Below are positions 1-11,000 of a stretch of 64,000 bases of DNA, piece by piece. The stretch's first letter is position 1. The number at the start of each line of letters is the position of its first letter. The notes under the pieces are model-generated. The model worked only from the letters and a program-made list of their open reading frames with translations. It was not told the DNA's origin and searched no databases. This DNA comes from Saccharina japonica. Lineage: Eukaryota; Sar; Phaeophyceae; Laminariales; Laminariaceae. The stretch lies in the NCBI GenBank assembly GCA_008828725.1, contig MEHQ01000140.1:332079-396078 (forward strand), read 5' to 3'. The translations under genes were made by a program, and so were the position numbers.

Positions 1-37
1 TGACGTTCTTTCCGGGCAGTGCGCGCTTGAGTCTTAC

Positions 38-187
38 CTCTTGTAGAAGATAGTTTTAGTGCACCCCACAGGAGATGCGCTTGGGTGGCGCTCAACAATT
101 TCCTCTTCGACGTGCACGCTATCGCCCCGAATCGACAGGATTCGCGCTTTGTGCGTGTAGAACAACAAGCCCAAAGTGCGCCATGAG
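38..187 (-). CDS. Possible internal exon of an unidentified minus-strand gene
   Basis: On the minus strand this stretch is open for 50 codons. It ends at a good donor (AAGAG|GTAAGA, reading leftwards out of the exon at 38) and is preceded by a TAG acceptor at 188-189. The peptide contains ARILSIRGDSVHVEEEIVER, which is not low-complexity. I do not recognise a family. If real, it belongs to a gene that runs off the left edge of the window, divergent from the helicase gene. No start codon can be assigned with confidence, and a chance ORF is still possible. Confidence 0.33.
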
Positions 188-434
188 CTACAACAGGGTA
201 CCACCACCACTCTCTGCACAGCAGTAGGTACATAGATCTGCAGTTTGTTCCGGGCCACGGCAAAGCCCCCACGCCGTGCAGCATGTCAATTCCACGCCAA
301 GTGCAGAGGTAAAACGAGCCCCCAAAAGCCGAATTGCCGTCGAAGGGTAAACCGCCCCTCTGACTACAATCCTTCGCTTTACCCCCGTGCGCGACCGCGA
401 TACGAATTTTACGCCGGCTTCCCTTTCTCCGCAG

Positions 435-586
435 GTGGTGGCGGCGGCGGCGGTGGTGGTAAGAGCGCCGGAAAGAGCAAGAGGTGGGGGAAGTCCGCGG
501 GGAAAGGGCAGGGGTGGCGACGCGGGGGCGACGACAGTGATGCCGACGAGGACGACGGGGACGATGGCGGCAAGCTGTACATCAAG
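435..586 (+). CDS. Low-complexity exon, possibly N-terminal part of the helicase gene
   Basis: A pyrimidine-rich acceptor (CTTTCTCCGCAG) precedes the exon and a donor follows it (ATCAAG|GTGTGC). The frame encodes poly-Gly, then a Lys/Gly/Ser-rich stretch, then an acidic stretch (DDSDADEDDGDDGG) ending in KLYIK. The exon starts after the first base of a codon and ends in phase 0, which fits the phase-0 start of the exon at 1865, so it can be joined to the helicase model. An earlier exon would be needed outside or near the left edge. The composition gives no function. Confidence 0.42.
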
Positions 587-1170
587 GTGTGCGTGCTCTA
601 TTAGAACACTCGTTGTCTTTGATAGGTCACGAGCTATGTACCCCCGCCGCGCAGACCACCCCTTCCTGAAACATGACCTCTGTTCGGGTGCGGGGCGGGC
701 GCCTCGCTTTGGTGGCAAGAAACCTGGGCTCGTTTCTTCTAGCCGTCCATTTCTGCGGTGTCGAGGCGTTTTTCGACCTGGGGCTACAGTTGGGGTGCTG
801 AGGATCACGGGTCGTACCCTTCCTCCCCTCCCCCGCGCCAGTCGTCCATCAAACACCGCCTGTAACGCTTTACGCTAGTGTACAAGGTGGTGTAGCTCCA
901 TACGTAGACGCATGCTATTTGCCTTTAATATATTTTCTGAGGTTGTGTTTTTGCACTTGATTATAGTATAAGGAACTCTAATAAACCTCTCACCCAAACA
1001 ATGTCTTTTTGGGGGGACATGTAACCCCACGAACGATCCGATGGCCTACATACAGTAGTAGCTGCGTATACAGCGAAAAATGTTGCAAAAAAACGTAAAC
1101 ATGGAATTCCGACGTTTTAGACACGCCTTATTGGGCAGTTTCTCGGTCGAGAAGCCCCGTCCCAGTGACG

Positions 1171-1630
1171 CGCGCTACGATAAAGGTACATGGTATACCT
1201 TTTTTTGGCTGAAACGTTTTCGGAATGACCTACTGTAGTAAAGGCTCCTTAACCCATTCAGAACTGAAAAAAAGTGCACACTATTATTCCAAGTAGTTTG
1301 TCCCAAATCGTGGGACCAGTTCTTAACCCATACAGAACTGAAAAAAATGTCCCACACTAATTCCAAGTAGTTTGTCCCCAAATTCGTGGGACCAGTTCTT
1401 AAGGGCTTATTTAACCCAAAATCTTCGGAATCTCGTTCTTGTGTTGCAATATTTTGTCGTTGTATAGTTATGCCATGGGGTTATTCATCGGGTGCGTACT
1501 ACCTTTGTTTTCCCTCCAAAATCAGTTTTTGGGTGGCTTACTAATGACCTACTATTCGTACAGAGCTTTTCAGGTGACGGAGCCTCAGGAGAAAAAAAAA
1601 ATGGTGCACCTCTACCGCCGTGGCATGCGC
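1171..1630 (-). mobile_element. MITE family M, copy 3 (inverted, split by a nested insertion)
   Basis: The terminal inverted repeats resemble GCTACGATAGAGGT at both ends. Internal blocks such as GGCTGAAACGTTTT and TCCAAAATC match the copies at 6309-6572 and 9751-10030 in reverse orientation. It is interrupted at 1255-1413 by a tandem N-family insertion flanked by repeated TTAACCC, which looks like a target-site duplication. Confidence 0.6.
1250..1404 (+). repeat. N-family repeat, two tandem units of about 75 bp
   Basis: Two head-to-tail copies share CAGAACTGAAAAAAA, ATTCCAAGTAGTTTGTCCC and GTGGGACCAGTTCTTAA. Related single copies occur at 29680-29752, 29890-29974 and 52455-52620. The array sits inside a MITE. 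Confidence 0.7.
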
Positions 1631-1864
1631 GTCCCGTCAGAGAATAGTTTGGCCAAACGGTGCTACCTGTCCCCCCCCTGTTGTGGCACGCCTCCATACG
1701 ATTAATAAGCGTCTTGTGGATCGAATGCCAGAAAATGACGCGCAACTTGAGTTGCAAATGTTATACACAATGCACCACACTTGCCCCTGTTACGGCTGTG
1801 CTCCTCCGGCTGTGTGCCATTGGAGGCGATGTGTCGCGACCGTCGCTTGTCTTGTCTCCATCAG

Positions 1865-2025
1865 CCCGTGACAACCGCGGTACCCTTCCTCGTGCCCGTG
1901 CCGTGCGATAAGATTTTGGGCGTCTCGGAGAGCAAAGAGGCCAATTCTGCCTACGGGAAGGGAGATATCTGGGCGCTCAGCGAGACCGGGCGGTTTATAG
2001 ATGGCGACGACGTCGTGTTTTGCAG
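1865..2025 (+). CDS. Helicase exon 1 of the model (pre-helicase block)
   Basis: The acceptor is TCTCCATCAG and the donor is TGCAG|GTGAGT. It encodes VPCDKILGVSESKEA followed by YGKGDIWALSETGRF, matching the conserved block (DDIW-like) that precedes the helicase core in ZGRF1-type proteins. It ends after two bases of an Arg codon. Confidence 0.78.
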
Positions 2026-5000
2026 GTGAGTCAATCCCCCGCCCCCCCCCCCCCCCCATTGCGTATGCGCGCGCGCTTCCGCGTGCGTGGTGACATTTTA
2101 TGGCGTAATCGCTGTTAACTATTAATAGATCGGCCATACCGTGCGAGTAAGCGGGTGCGGGCAATGAGCAAGAATGCCAGGACAAGTCTTGGGGGCATCG
2201 AACGTTCCCTCGCTGCCGCAAGCACGTGCCTGCAGAATACGCTACTGCTGTTTGATGTCCTTGGGCAAAGGGGCGTGCTTTTTACTTCAGTTACCGAGGC
2301 TGGATGTCAGACGCATTCGCTCAGCGGTGGGGGGGGGTGCCCGTCGCTGACGCTGACGCTGACTGCGCGTGCTGTTCGGTGTTTTTTTCCGGTGTTTTCG
2401 CGCGTTCTCCCCTCGATTTCCACGTTCCAGGAGTTTCTGGCACGGCGTTTCTTCTCAGGGGATGCTTTATGTCGGCCCCCTTGGAGACGACTCAGAGGCC
2501 CTCAGGTTAGAGAGCATGGCGGGGCGGGGCGGTGGCAGCAGCAACGCGCGCTCTGTGCACGCGATACGCTGCTTCAACGCTCAGGTAACGCACCAAGGAC
2601 ATAAAAGGTACAACATACTACACAATGTAGCTGTGTGTTACACCTGCGACTCAAGAACAACAGGTGTTTTTCCTACCTTGTACGGGGCGAAGCGTGGGAT
2701 CTTGGGGGAATTGATTGTTGATTGTCTCTTGAAGTTTGGTTTCTCGGGTCTCTTGAACGTTAGTGGTGTGATCCACCCCAACTTCTTGCGGGCGATACTC
2801 CCCGATGTGTTGGTGCTTTGTCTAGCGGACGTTTGCCGAGTTGGGGCGGGGCGGGAGAGCGAGAGGCATGAGGGCACTGCATGACACACGTCGACAGGCC
2901 ACCGTTTCCTTCGTTCCAGGTACCAGTTTTTCCTGCGGCGAACGAAACGCACGACGTGTCAGAGGCACAAGGAACGAACGGACGTGTTTCGACAGGCATG
3001 CTCTCGCCTCGAAATACGCGGTGGAACGTGGCAGGACCAGGCCGGTGTTTCACAGAGATTTTCCCTTAACGTTACAGGGGCTCGCGCACGGCACCGGCTT
3101 CCGAGCGTATGTCCGCCGTGCGGTAAGGCCCCATGTCGGGCTGCAGGTGGCACGAACAGTAGTGTGCTGGATTAAACCGTGTGTACGGTGGATTCAGTCA
3201 TGGTGCTTGTTTCATATTGCTAGGTGGGGATGGGGGGGGGGGCGATGTCGCTTTGCTGGTGTTGCGTACGAGCGTCGTCGCACCGTAGCACCCGTTCAAT
3301 AATCCCGCACCATACGTGGAGATTACACAACACAAAATAGTAGTTGACTAGATGCGTCCACAGGCGTGGGGGGAAGTGGCGGGGGGGGTGAGGCACCCAG
3401 CGCCACAAAACATCATAAAGACGACACAGAACCTAAGGCATTTATATCAACCTCTGCTCATAGACATGTTCCGTATCAAGGCGGCTGTAATAGCCAAATA
3501 ATTGCAACAAAGACACACTTGCGGAACTTGTTCCTTGCTTCACTGCTCCGAGCGACTTGTCAATCGCCAGTAGCCGCGTAGACTGAGTAGTGGATCGAAT
3601 AACGAACAGACCCAATAAAACCGCCTCCGGCAGGCCTCCTTCCTTCCTTCCTTCCCTCCCCTTTCCCTTCCCTCCTTCCTCCCCTCCCTCCTTCCTCCTT
3701 CCTTCCTTCCTTCCTTCCTCCCTTCCTTCTTCCCCTCCCTCCCTCCTTCCCTCTTTCCTTCCTTCCTTCCTTCCTTAAGTCCAACGCTTGTGCTACAACA
3801 GTATTGCGTTCCCACTGACGCGGTCACCGCTTCTCGTTGCCCGACTTTATACCCGACTTTCCCCCTTGCTACACCTACCTCATTTTCTTCTTCGAAAGAC
3901 GGACTTGAGTGCGTTGGACCTCCTGCGGGCCGGGTACATCCAAGACCATGCCAACGAGGCGACCTCTTCTTTAACGGTGCCATGTGAGTCTCGCATCGCG
4001 CTACGGCACGTCGAAGAAAGGGGCGGAGGGAAAGGCTGTGGGGGACAGCATCGGGCGGGATGATATGGGTTGGGGAGGACGGAGGGGGCGAGGAGACGGA
4101 GCGTACTTCACGTGGGGTTGAGGGGGCAGGGCGACTGGGAGCGTGTAGACTGTTTATGTTTGTTGTCCGTCGTGGCGACAAGCAAGTACTTTCTTTGTTC
4201 TGCAACGTTTTTCACAGGTTGTGACGTATTGACTTCCATCTTGAGCGCTCCTTGCGCAGTCTCCATGTTTTGTTCTACCCTGTTCTGCTCAATACCTTGT
4301 TCTGCCAGCGCTTATCATGTTTTTGCGACTTGAGTCGATCTTCGAAGGCCCTCGTGTGCAGTCCTGATATGCTTGCATTTCCGGGCGGTGGGGAAGAGGG
4401 CAACGTCCACCGCGAGTTGCAAAATCAAGTGCAATGCGATGCTTGTTTGCCCCGCGGTCCACGTGCCGGTGACGCTGAAGAAATGTAAGCCCCTATACGA
4501 GAAGAGACTCACCAGCAACGCGCAAAAAACACGCCGCCCTATCCACATACATCGCGCGCAAACCGCCGTATGTAGTGGCATACCCGGCGTCGACCCCCCC
4601 CCCCCTCCCCGTCCTCTTTCCCCCTCCTTCTCACTGGTGTCGCTGATTTCGAAGCCCGCCCGCGTCCCGACCCTTGAACTTGTTGCTTCGGCTCGCTCCA
4701 CTACGCTTTCGCCTTGCCCGCCTCTGATGACCATGATGGTGACGACGGGGACGACGAAATTTCCGAACCACCACCAACACCACCACCAACACCACCAACA
4801 CCAACACCACTAACAACAACAACAATAACAACAACAACAACAACAACAACAACAACGACGACGACGACGATGACCGCGCGGCAACAACAACAAAAAAACA
4901 AACACTTTGGACGCAACACACGCTTATCCTCATCCACCAAAGTCAATGCTCGGGGCTTGCTGGGATCCGTGCCCGTCCTCCCGTACCTGCTGTCCGGGGG

Positions 5001-8000
5001 GCTGGACGGTTGTCGCACGTCCGGGATACCGGATGCTCGTGCGCCCAAGTCTTCTGAGACAACGCCGCGCCCGACAAACCGGAAGGCAAGAACCAAATCC
5101 GACAGGTTAAGGGCGGAGGGCGGGGGGCGTACTCATTTATTGCTTGCCTTAGTCATTTGACCATTGACCACGCATCCCTTTCGAGACGGAGCACCGTTCC
5201 TACACCTAATAGAGACACCTCTAACAGTTGGTGGGCGCTCATGACGGGGGCGTACTCATTTGTTGCTTGCCTTAGTCATTTGACCTTGTCCACGCACCCC
5301 TCGGGGGGGGAGGGAGGGGGGGTGCGGGGGGGGTGTACTTCATGTTGTGTACGGCCGTAATCCCATATGACCATAGACCCCGCATCCTACAATGCCGGGA
5401 CGGAGCGGCGTTGTGGTTTTACACCACCAGGCAAGCATTGCTTGACTACCAAGCGCAAACGCCGTGAAGAGGTAATTGGAGCGAGTCGGCAATGGAGGTG
5501 AGCTGCATCCTGCTAAGAACCGCCTCTGAGGCGGACTTGCATATGGACGACAGCTTCAATGAGTTAAATTTAATTTCTGGTGTGCCACTTCCGCGAGACA
5601 GAGCAATGGGTTTACTATTAACTGCCTCGCGACGACGCCTTACCAATAATATAACACGTATAGCGATCCAATTCCCCTTGTGCGGAACAAAGGTTCTTCA
5701 CCCCGCACCAAATGATCTTACTCGACCGCCAGCTTTGGTGACCGCCAAAAAAAATAACAAAAAAAAACGGCACCCCTGGTTGTCTACTCACGCAGCGAGT
5801 GGCGTGTTTTACAGCGTCGTGCCAACCGACGCCAAACCGCCAACCTATAAATATATACAATATTAGAGGGGGGGGGCCGTATCAATATTGTTGCTTGCAT
5901 AGTAATTGACCATTGACACACGCATCCCTTTGAGACGGGGGGGGGGGGAGGGCAGAAACGAGAGAGGAACGACGGAGGCATCGCCTGAGTTAGATGCGTC
6001 TGGCAAGGGCGGCTTTGTTGTGGCGATATTTGGGTGAAGAACAGAGGTCTTTAACGTGGGCATGGCTTGTGAGGTTTACGTCTTGTGATGAAGGTTTTTG
6101 GGGAGATCTCTCGGACGATAGATAGGCGAAGGGTGAGGTGGCTTCGACGAACTGTGGAAGCTGTAACGGTAGACCGGAACCTGTTTTCAACGGTACAGAC
6201 GACCGGCTCTCGTATGGACCGCAAACGGGTGAATGATATGTGTCACATTCGCCGAAACCTTGGGCACCCACAAAAGAGACCATAAACACCAGAAAACAAG
6301 CGCTTTCGACGCATGCTACAATAGAGGTGCGCCATGTTTTGTTTTTCTGAGGTTGGTCACTTGAGGACCTCTCTGTACCTGACCCAAAAAAGGATTTTGG
6401 AGGAAAACAAAATGATTCTCGATGAACAATCCCATGGCCAAAGTAAACGACAAAACACACTGCACCACAAGAATGAAATTCCGACGATTTTGGGTTAAGG
6501 CAGCCCCGTCATTCATAAAAACGTTTCAGCCAAAAAAAGGTATACCTTATACCTCTACTATCGTAGCACGCGTGTTTCAAAATAGAACAACTTTGACGCG
6601 CGTAGCACCTCTGGAACCTATCATTCGGCGCCCACTCCAAAGACCGTTCACGGCGGCGCGGCCCCCGTGACCCCCCTATGCTATGGACAGATTGTTCCGG
6701 TCGTGTCCGGTGACAGAGGCAACCACGACGGCGGTGGCGGTGTTAACAGGCGTGGGTGCGGTGAAGCCGTCTTCGACCTCTGTCTCACTCGCGACGAGCG
6801 CGACGCCGTAGTCTCGAGGACCGTGGAAGCGTTCTCGTTGAACCAGGACCAAGCCCGCCTGCTCTGGCGGTGCGCACGCTGGTTCCGACCCGCGGAGGCC
6901 GGGGGGGGCGACATGGCGAAGGGCGATGAAGGCGACGACGGCTCAACGATGAAGGAGCGGCAGGGGCTGGGAGACGGGGGGGATAAAGGAGGGGGAGAAG
7001 GCGACGCGGCGGCGCCGGTGGTCCTAGTTCACGGCGTGTTCGGTGAGTGTGTGCGCGCGCACCCGCGATCGGGAGCTCGCTCTCTTTTCTGTGGAGTGGT
7101 TGCGACTCTCAGTGACCAAGAAACAACCCCGGGTTTCCTTGGTTTTTGGGAGCCAAAACCGTGGAGCATGTGCGACGATTGATTGCAGTGGGCGTGCCGG
7201 GTAGGGCGGGCTCTGCAGGTTTGCTCTGTTGGGATACGGCACCGCTTCGGGGTGGACATTTTTATCGGTCGTACGGACCGCAGTGGGTATCGAGCTTCAA
7301 ATTATTCCTGCTCATCATGAGATTTGAGAAGAGTTTCTCCGCAAGCGCACTGAGCGAACAGTTTCCAGAATCTGCTGCTCTCCGGCTTGAATCGTCCCGC
7401 GCAAGCTACGTACAGCCCCCCTTTCCTCCCCTCGCCCCCCCCCCACGCTCCCCCTGAAATATATTATATTTATAGGTTGGGTTGGCGTCGGTTGGCAACG
7501 ACGCTGTAAAACACGCCACTCGCTGCGTGAGCTAGACAACCAGGGTGCCGTTTTTTTTTGTTATTTTTTTTTGGCGGTCACCAAAGCTGGCGGTCGAGTA
7601 GATCATTTGTGCGGGATGGAGAACCTTTGTTCCGCACAAGGCAGTTAACATAGTAAAAACCCATTGCTGTCTCCGGAAAGTGGCCACACCGAAGAAAAAT
7701 TAAAATTAAATCATTGAAGCTGTCGTCCATATGCAAGTCCGCCTCAGAGGCCGGTTCTTTTAGCAGGATAGCAGGCTCACCCTCCATGAGCGACTGCGAC
7801 CCAATACCTCAGCGGCGTTACGCCGCTTGGTGCAAGCAATGTCTGCCTGGTTGGTGAAAACCCAACGCGCTCCGTCCCGGCATTGTAGGGCATGCGAGGC
7901 CCCCCCCCCCCCCACGCTCCCCTTCCTTCCCTTCCCTTTCCCCCTTCCTTCACAGCACGAACCCCTTCGGTGGGATTCTTGGCTTGTTCATGCTTTTGTC

Positions 8001-11000
8001 GAAGATCCAACAGCATACACCGTCGTCGCGATATGTATTAATTTACTTTTGTCCTTCTCTCCCCTCACCCCTCCCCCCCCCGCTCCCCTTCACCCCGGCA
8101 TGTGCGGATAAACTGCGTGAACACCATACCTGGCGCGGTGTGTGCGCACCCGAACGTGCCCTGTGGTTGTGTCGGTGTCAATAACGGCGGCCCTCAACGT
8201 TTTGGCGATCGAAGGCGCGGGAAAGTCCTTGTCTCTGGTGAGCGCCTGTATTCGGAGGAGAGGAAAGAGGCTGCGTGTCTCTGCTCGTCCGTCGCGTCTT
8301 CCGGCTCCGTACGAGTATGTAGAACGCGCGCGTGCCGTGCGCTCTCCTTTCCCCTTCTGCGTTTTGTTTTTCGGGGGGGAATCGCTTGCTTCGCAGAAAA
8401 CTGCGGGCACGAGGTGTCTTTCTCTCTACCGTTGACATCGCTGCTATCGCTGCTATCGCTGCTATCGCTGCTATCGCTGCTATCGCTGCTATCGCTACTA
8501 TCGCTGCTGCTGCTGCTGTTGCTGCTGTTATCACTTCTGTCGATGTTGCTTGTTTCTCCACGTGCTCCATCGTATTTACAGCGCGCATACCCTGCGAGCG
8601 TTGATTTTACGGAGCGCAGGTGTGTGTTCTCGGCCTGCCTGCTCCCCGTGCTTCGCTTCGAGTGGGTGGGCGTCTCGGCAGCACGCAGAACACCGCGAGT
8701 ATTTTGTTTTGCGATACGGGGTTTCGACGCGCGTGGTACGGCGCGACGCAACCTCATTGCGGTACGAGTAGGGGCTAGGAATCCATTGCAGCGTCATGCG
8801 CTCGCATCCATTATGTTGGACCGTTTGTTTTTCACCCACTCGACACAGTCGATGAAGCCGCTGGCCCCCCCCGGAATGTGGGACCGTGCGCTCGCGAGGA
8901 ACTCCCCTGTTGACGCAGAAAGCCTGCAACAGGACAGTGCAAATACTGTGCACCTCAATCACACTCCTCCGACGTAACATATATGGTTTCTGTATTGCTG
9001 TGGTGGTATATAGATATGAGCACGCGAGTTGGTTGTGGGAGAAAGGCCGTCGGTACGAGTGCTTCCTCTGCTGGGGGGCCAAGGCCCCGCCGAGCCGAGA
9101 AGTCGACGGTGCGAGCTTGGCGAAAGTCACCATGTCCGAGAGTTGCGTCCTGTTGAGCCCACCCGCTACAGCAGTAATCGCACCGGCAAAAAAACGGCGG
9201 CGGCAGCACGAAAAGAAGCCGCTGAGCCATATATCGTAGGGGTGATTTATGCTTCGACTGCTGCCGCCGTGGTAAGGCGTGTGTCTCCACCCAGCGCCAA
9301 TACGTAACCCAGACGGGCGCGCTGCCTCTCCCTTTTCGCTCCCTCCCCACTTCTGCTTATCTCCCCCCTTTACGTTTGTTGCCGCCGTGCGTGTGCTCTT
9401 GGGTACCGAAGGTGGCCCTGTGCGTAATGATAGACAGCATCGCTACCGAGGACACGCGCGTGAGACCCTCCCGCGGCCTGACGCCCAGGCCCAAAGCGGA
9501 GCAGGTCAGGGTTCTGCTGGCTGCAGGAACCAACGTCGCAGTCGACCGGTGAGACCTTAATACGAGGGTCGCTGCTGCTTGCACCGAGGCACGGCCGACT
9601 ACGGTAGGGCCAAAGCCCCCGCGCAATCTGCAAGCGCCGACCGGTTAGCTTTCGCCGATTGATTGCACTCGCGCGGCCCCGCGGCTTCCACATACATTTT
9701 GTGCAGCCCGTTCTCGCGTGTCGTGTGTCGTCGTCGGTCTACAGCGGTGACGCGTGCTACGGTAGCCTGCATGCAGGTGCGCCATCTTTTTTCTGAGGGT
9801 GGGTCACTTGTGAAGAGCTCTATACCTGTAGTAGCCTGCACACTGATTTTGGAGGAAAGCAAAAGTGCTACGACCCGACGAATAATCCCACGACCTCGGT
9901 GTAAAAGGAAAAGCATTGCAACGCAAGGACGAGAAAAAAATCCGGCGAGTTTGGGTTAAGGAGCCCCGTAATTCAGACACCGTTTCAGCCAAAAAAAAGT
10001 GCTACTACTGTAACTCTATCGTGGCACGCGTTCGGTATCACCTCCTTTGCCCCAGCGTCACCGCTGCTTGTCGGTTTGCTGCGCTTCTGGTGGGTTTTGT
10101 CTCCAAGAGCCGCCGGGGAGCCGACCCTGCTTCCCGCGCTTGTTTAGACCGACGATACACCCGGTTCATGCCAATGCCTCTGTGTTTGCTCCTCTGCTCT
10201 TCTTGCGTCCGGGTGCTGCGGAGGGAGCAGGGTCCTCACAGGTCTGGTTGGCGCTGGCTTCGATGACATCGCGAGGGTCGGCTCACACCGGAGGGCGCAC
10301 AAGTCTCTGCTAGAGTTTGTCGTGCACAGCTGCCCCGGACGGGATGCGAAGCAGGTGCGCTCGCACGAGCTGCGTTTGTCCTTGCGGTGGCCACAGCTGC
10401 AGCAACAACGCGGTGTGGTTAGCTTGCCGTTTGTTGCGTGTTCTTTGTGGATAATCTTGCCCGATATGGATAACGCGGTGGGTCGCCGTGCTCCGTGATA
10501 TCTGTGCTCCGTGCACACGTCCGCATGCCAACTGGGCATACGTGTCGTTTATGGTAGAGGACAGGGTAAGTGGGTACGTAGCCTAGATCTCGGAGACTAC
10601 CCGATCCGCTGCGGAATGTTTTCTTGTTTCGTGTCAACTGTTTGTCTCCGTACGAGTTAGCATTACGGTGCAAGGCGGGCGGTGTGTCTCGAGCATCGCC
10701 GCCGCGATGGGGTCGGGAGCATCAACGACGATTGCGTGTTTGTAGAGCCACTTGCGTTTACGGGGGCGGGGGGGGGGGGGGCACGGCGGTGCCTAGCTGA
10801 ATAATCGGAGGTGCAACTTATCCCGGAAGTTTCCGGCACAGACCAACTGCGTGGGACATAAAAAAATAACCTGATTGGTGGTCCATTATATCTGAGACCC
10901 CCCCCCCCTCCCCCTCCCAATATTTCTTCTCTGTAATTGATACCATTATATCCCTCAATATAAGCACCATTTTGTTTTAAATGTTCATGTAAAACCGTTC

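Larger units (their letters stand above)
587..1864 (+). other. Non-coding stretch (probable intron) carrying a nested MITE
   Basis: No exon with conserved motifs was found here. The stretch contains the inverted MITE copy at 1171-1630, which itself carries a 150-bp insertion. The rest is AT-rich single-copy sequence without visible signals. Confidence 0.5.

Noticed and set aside
188..856. 222-codon minus-strand frame
   Set aside because: It is opposite a GC-rich low-complexity exon and has no recognisable segment. Probably a shadow frame.
3540..4205. 221-codon minus-strand frame rich in EGRKEGRK
   Set aside because: It is produced by the CCTT microsatellite and overlaps a helicase exon on the other strand.
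8102..8977. 291-codon + strand reading frame
   Set aside because: It runs through the 9-bp minisatellite and two introns in a frame different from the helicase micro-exon. The peptide is Leu/Ser repeats without a domain.
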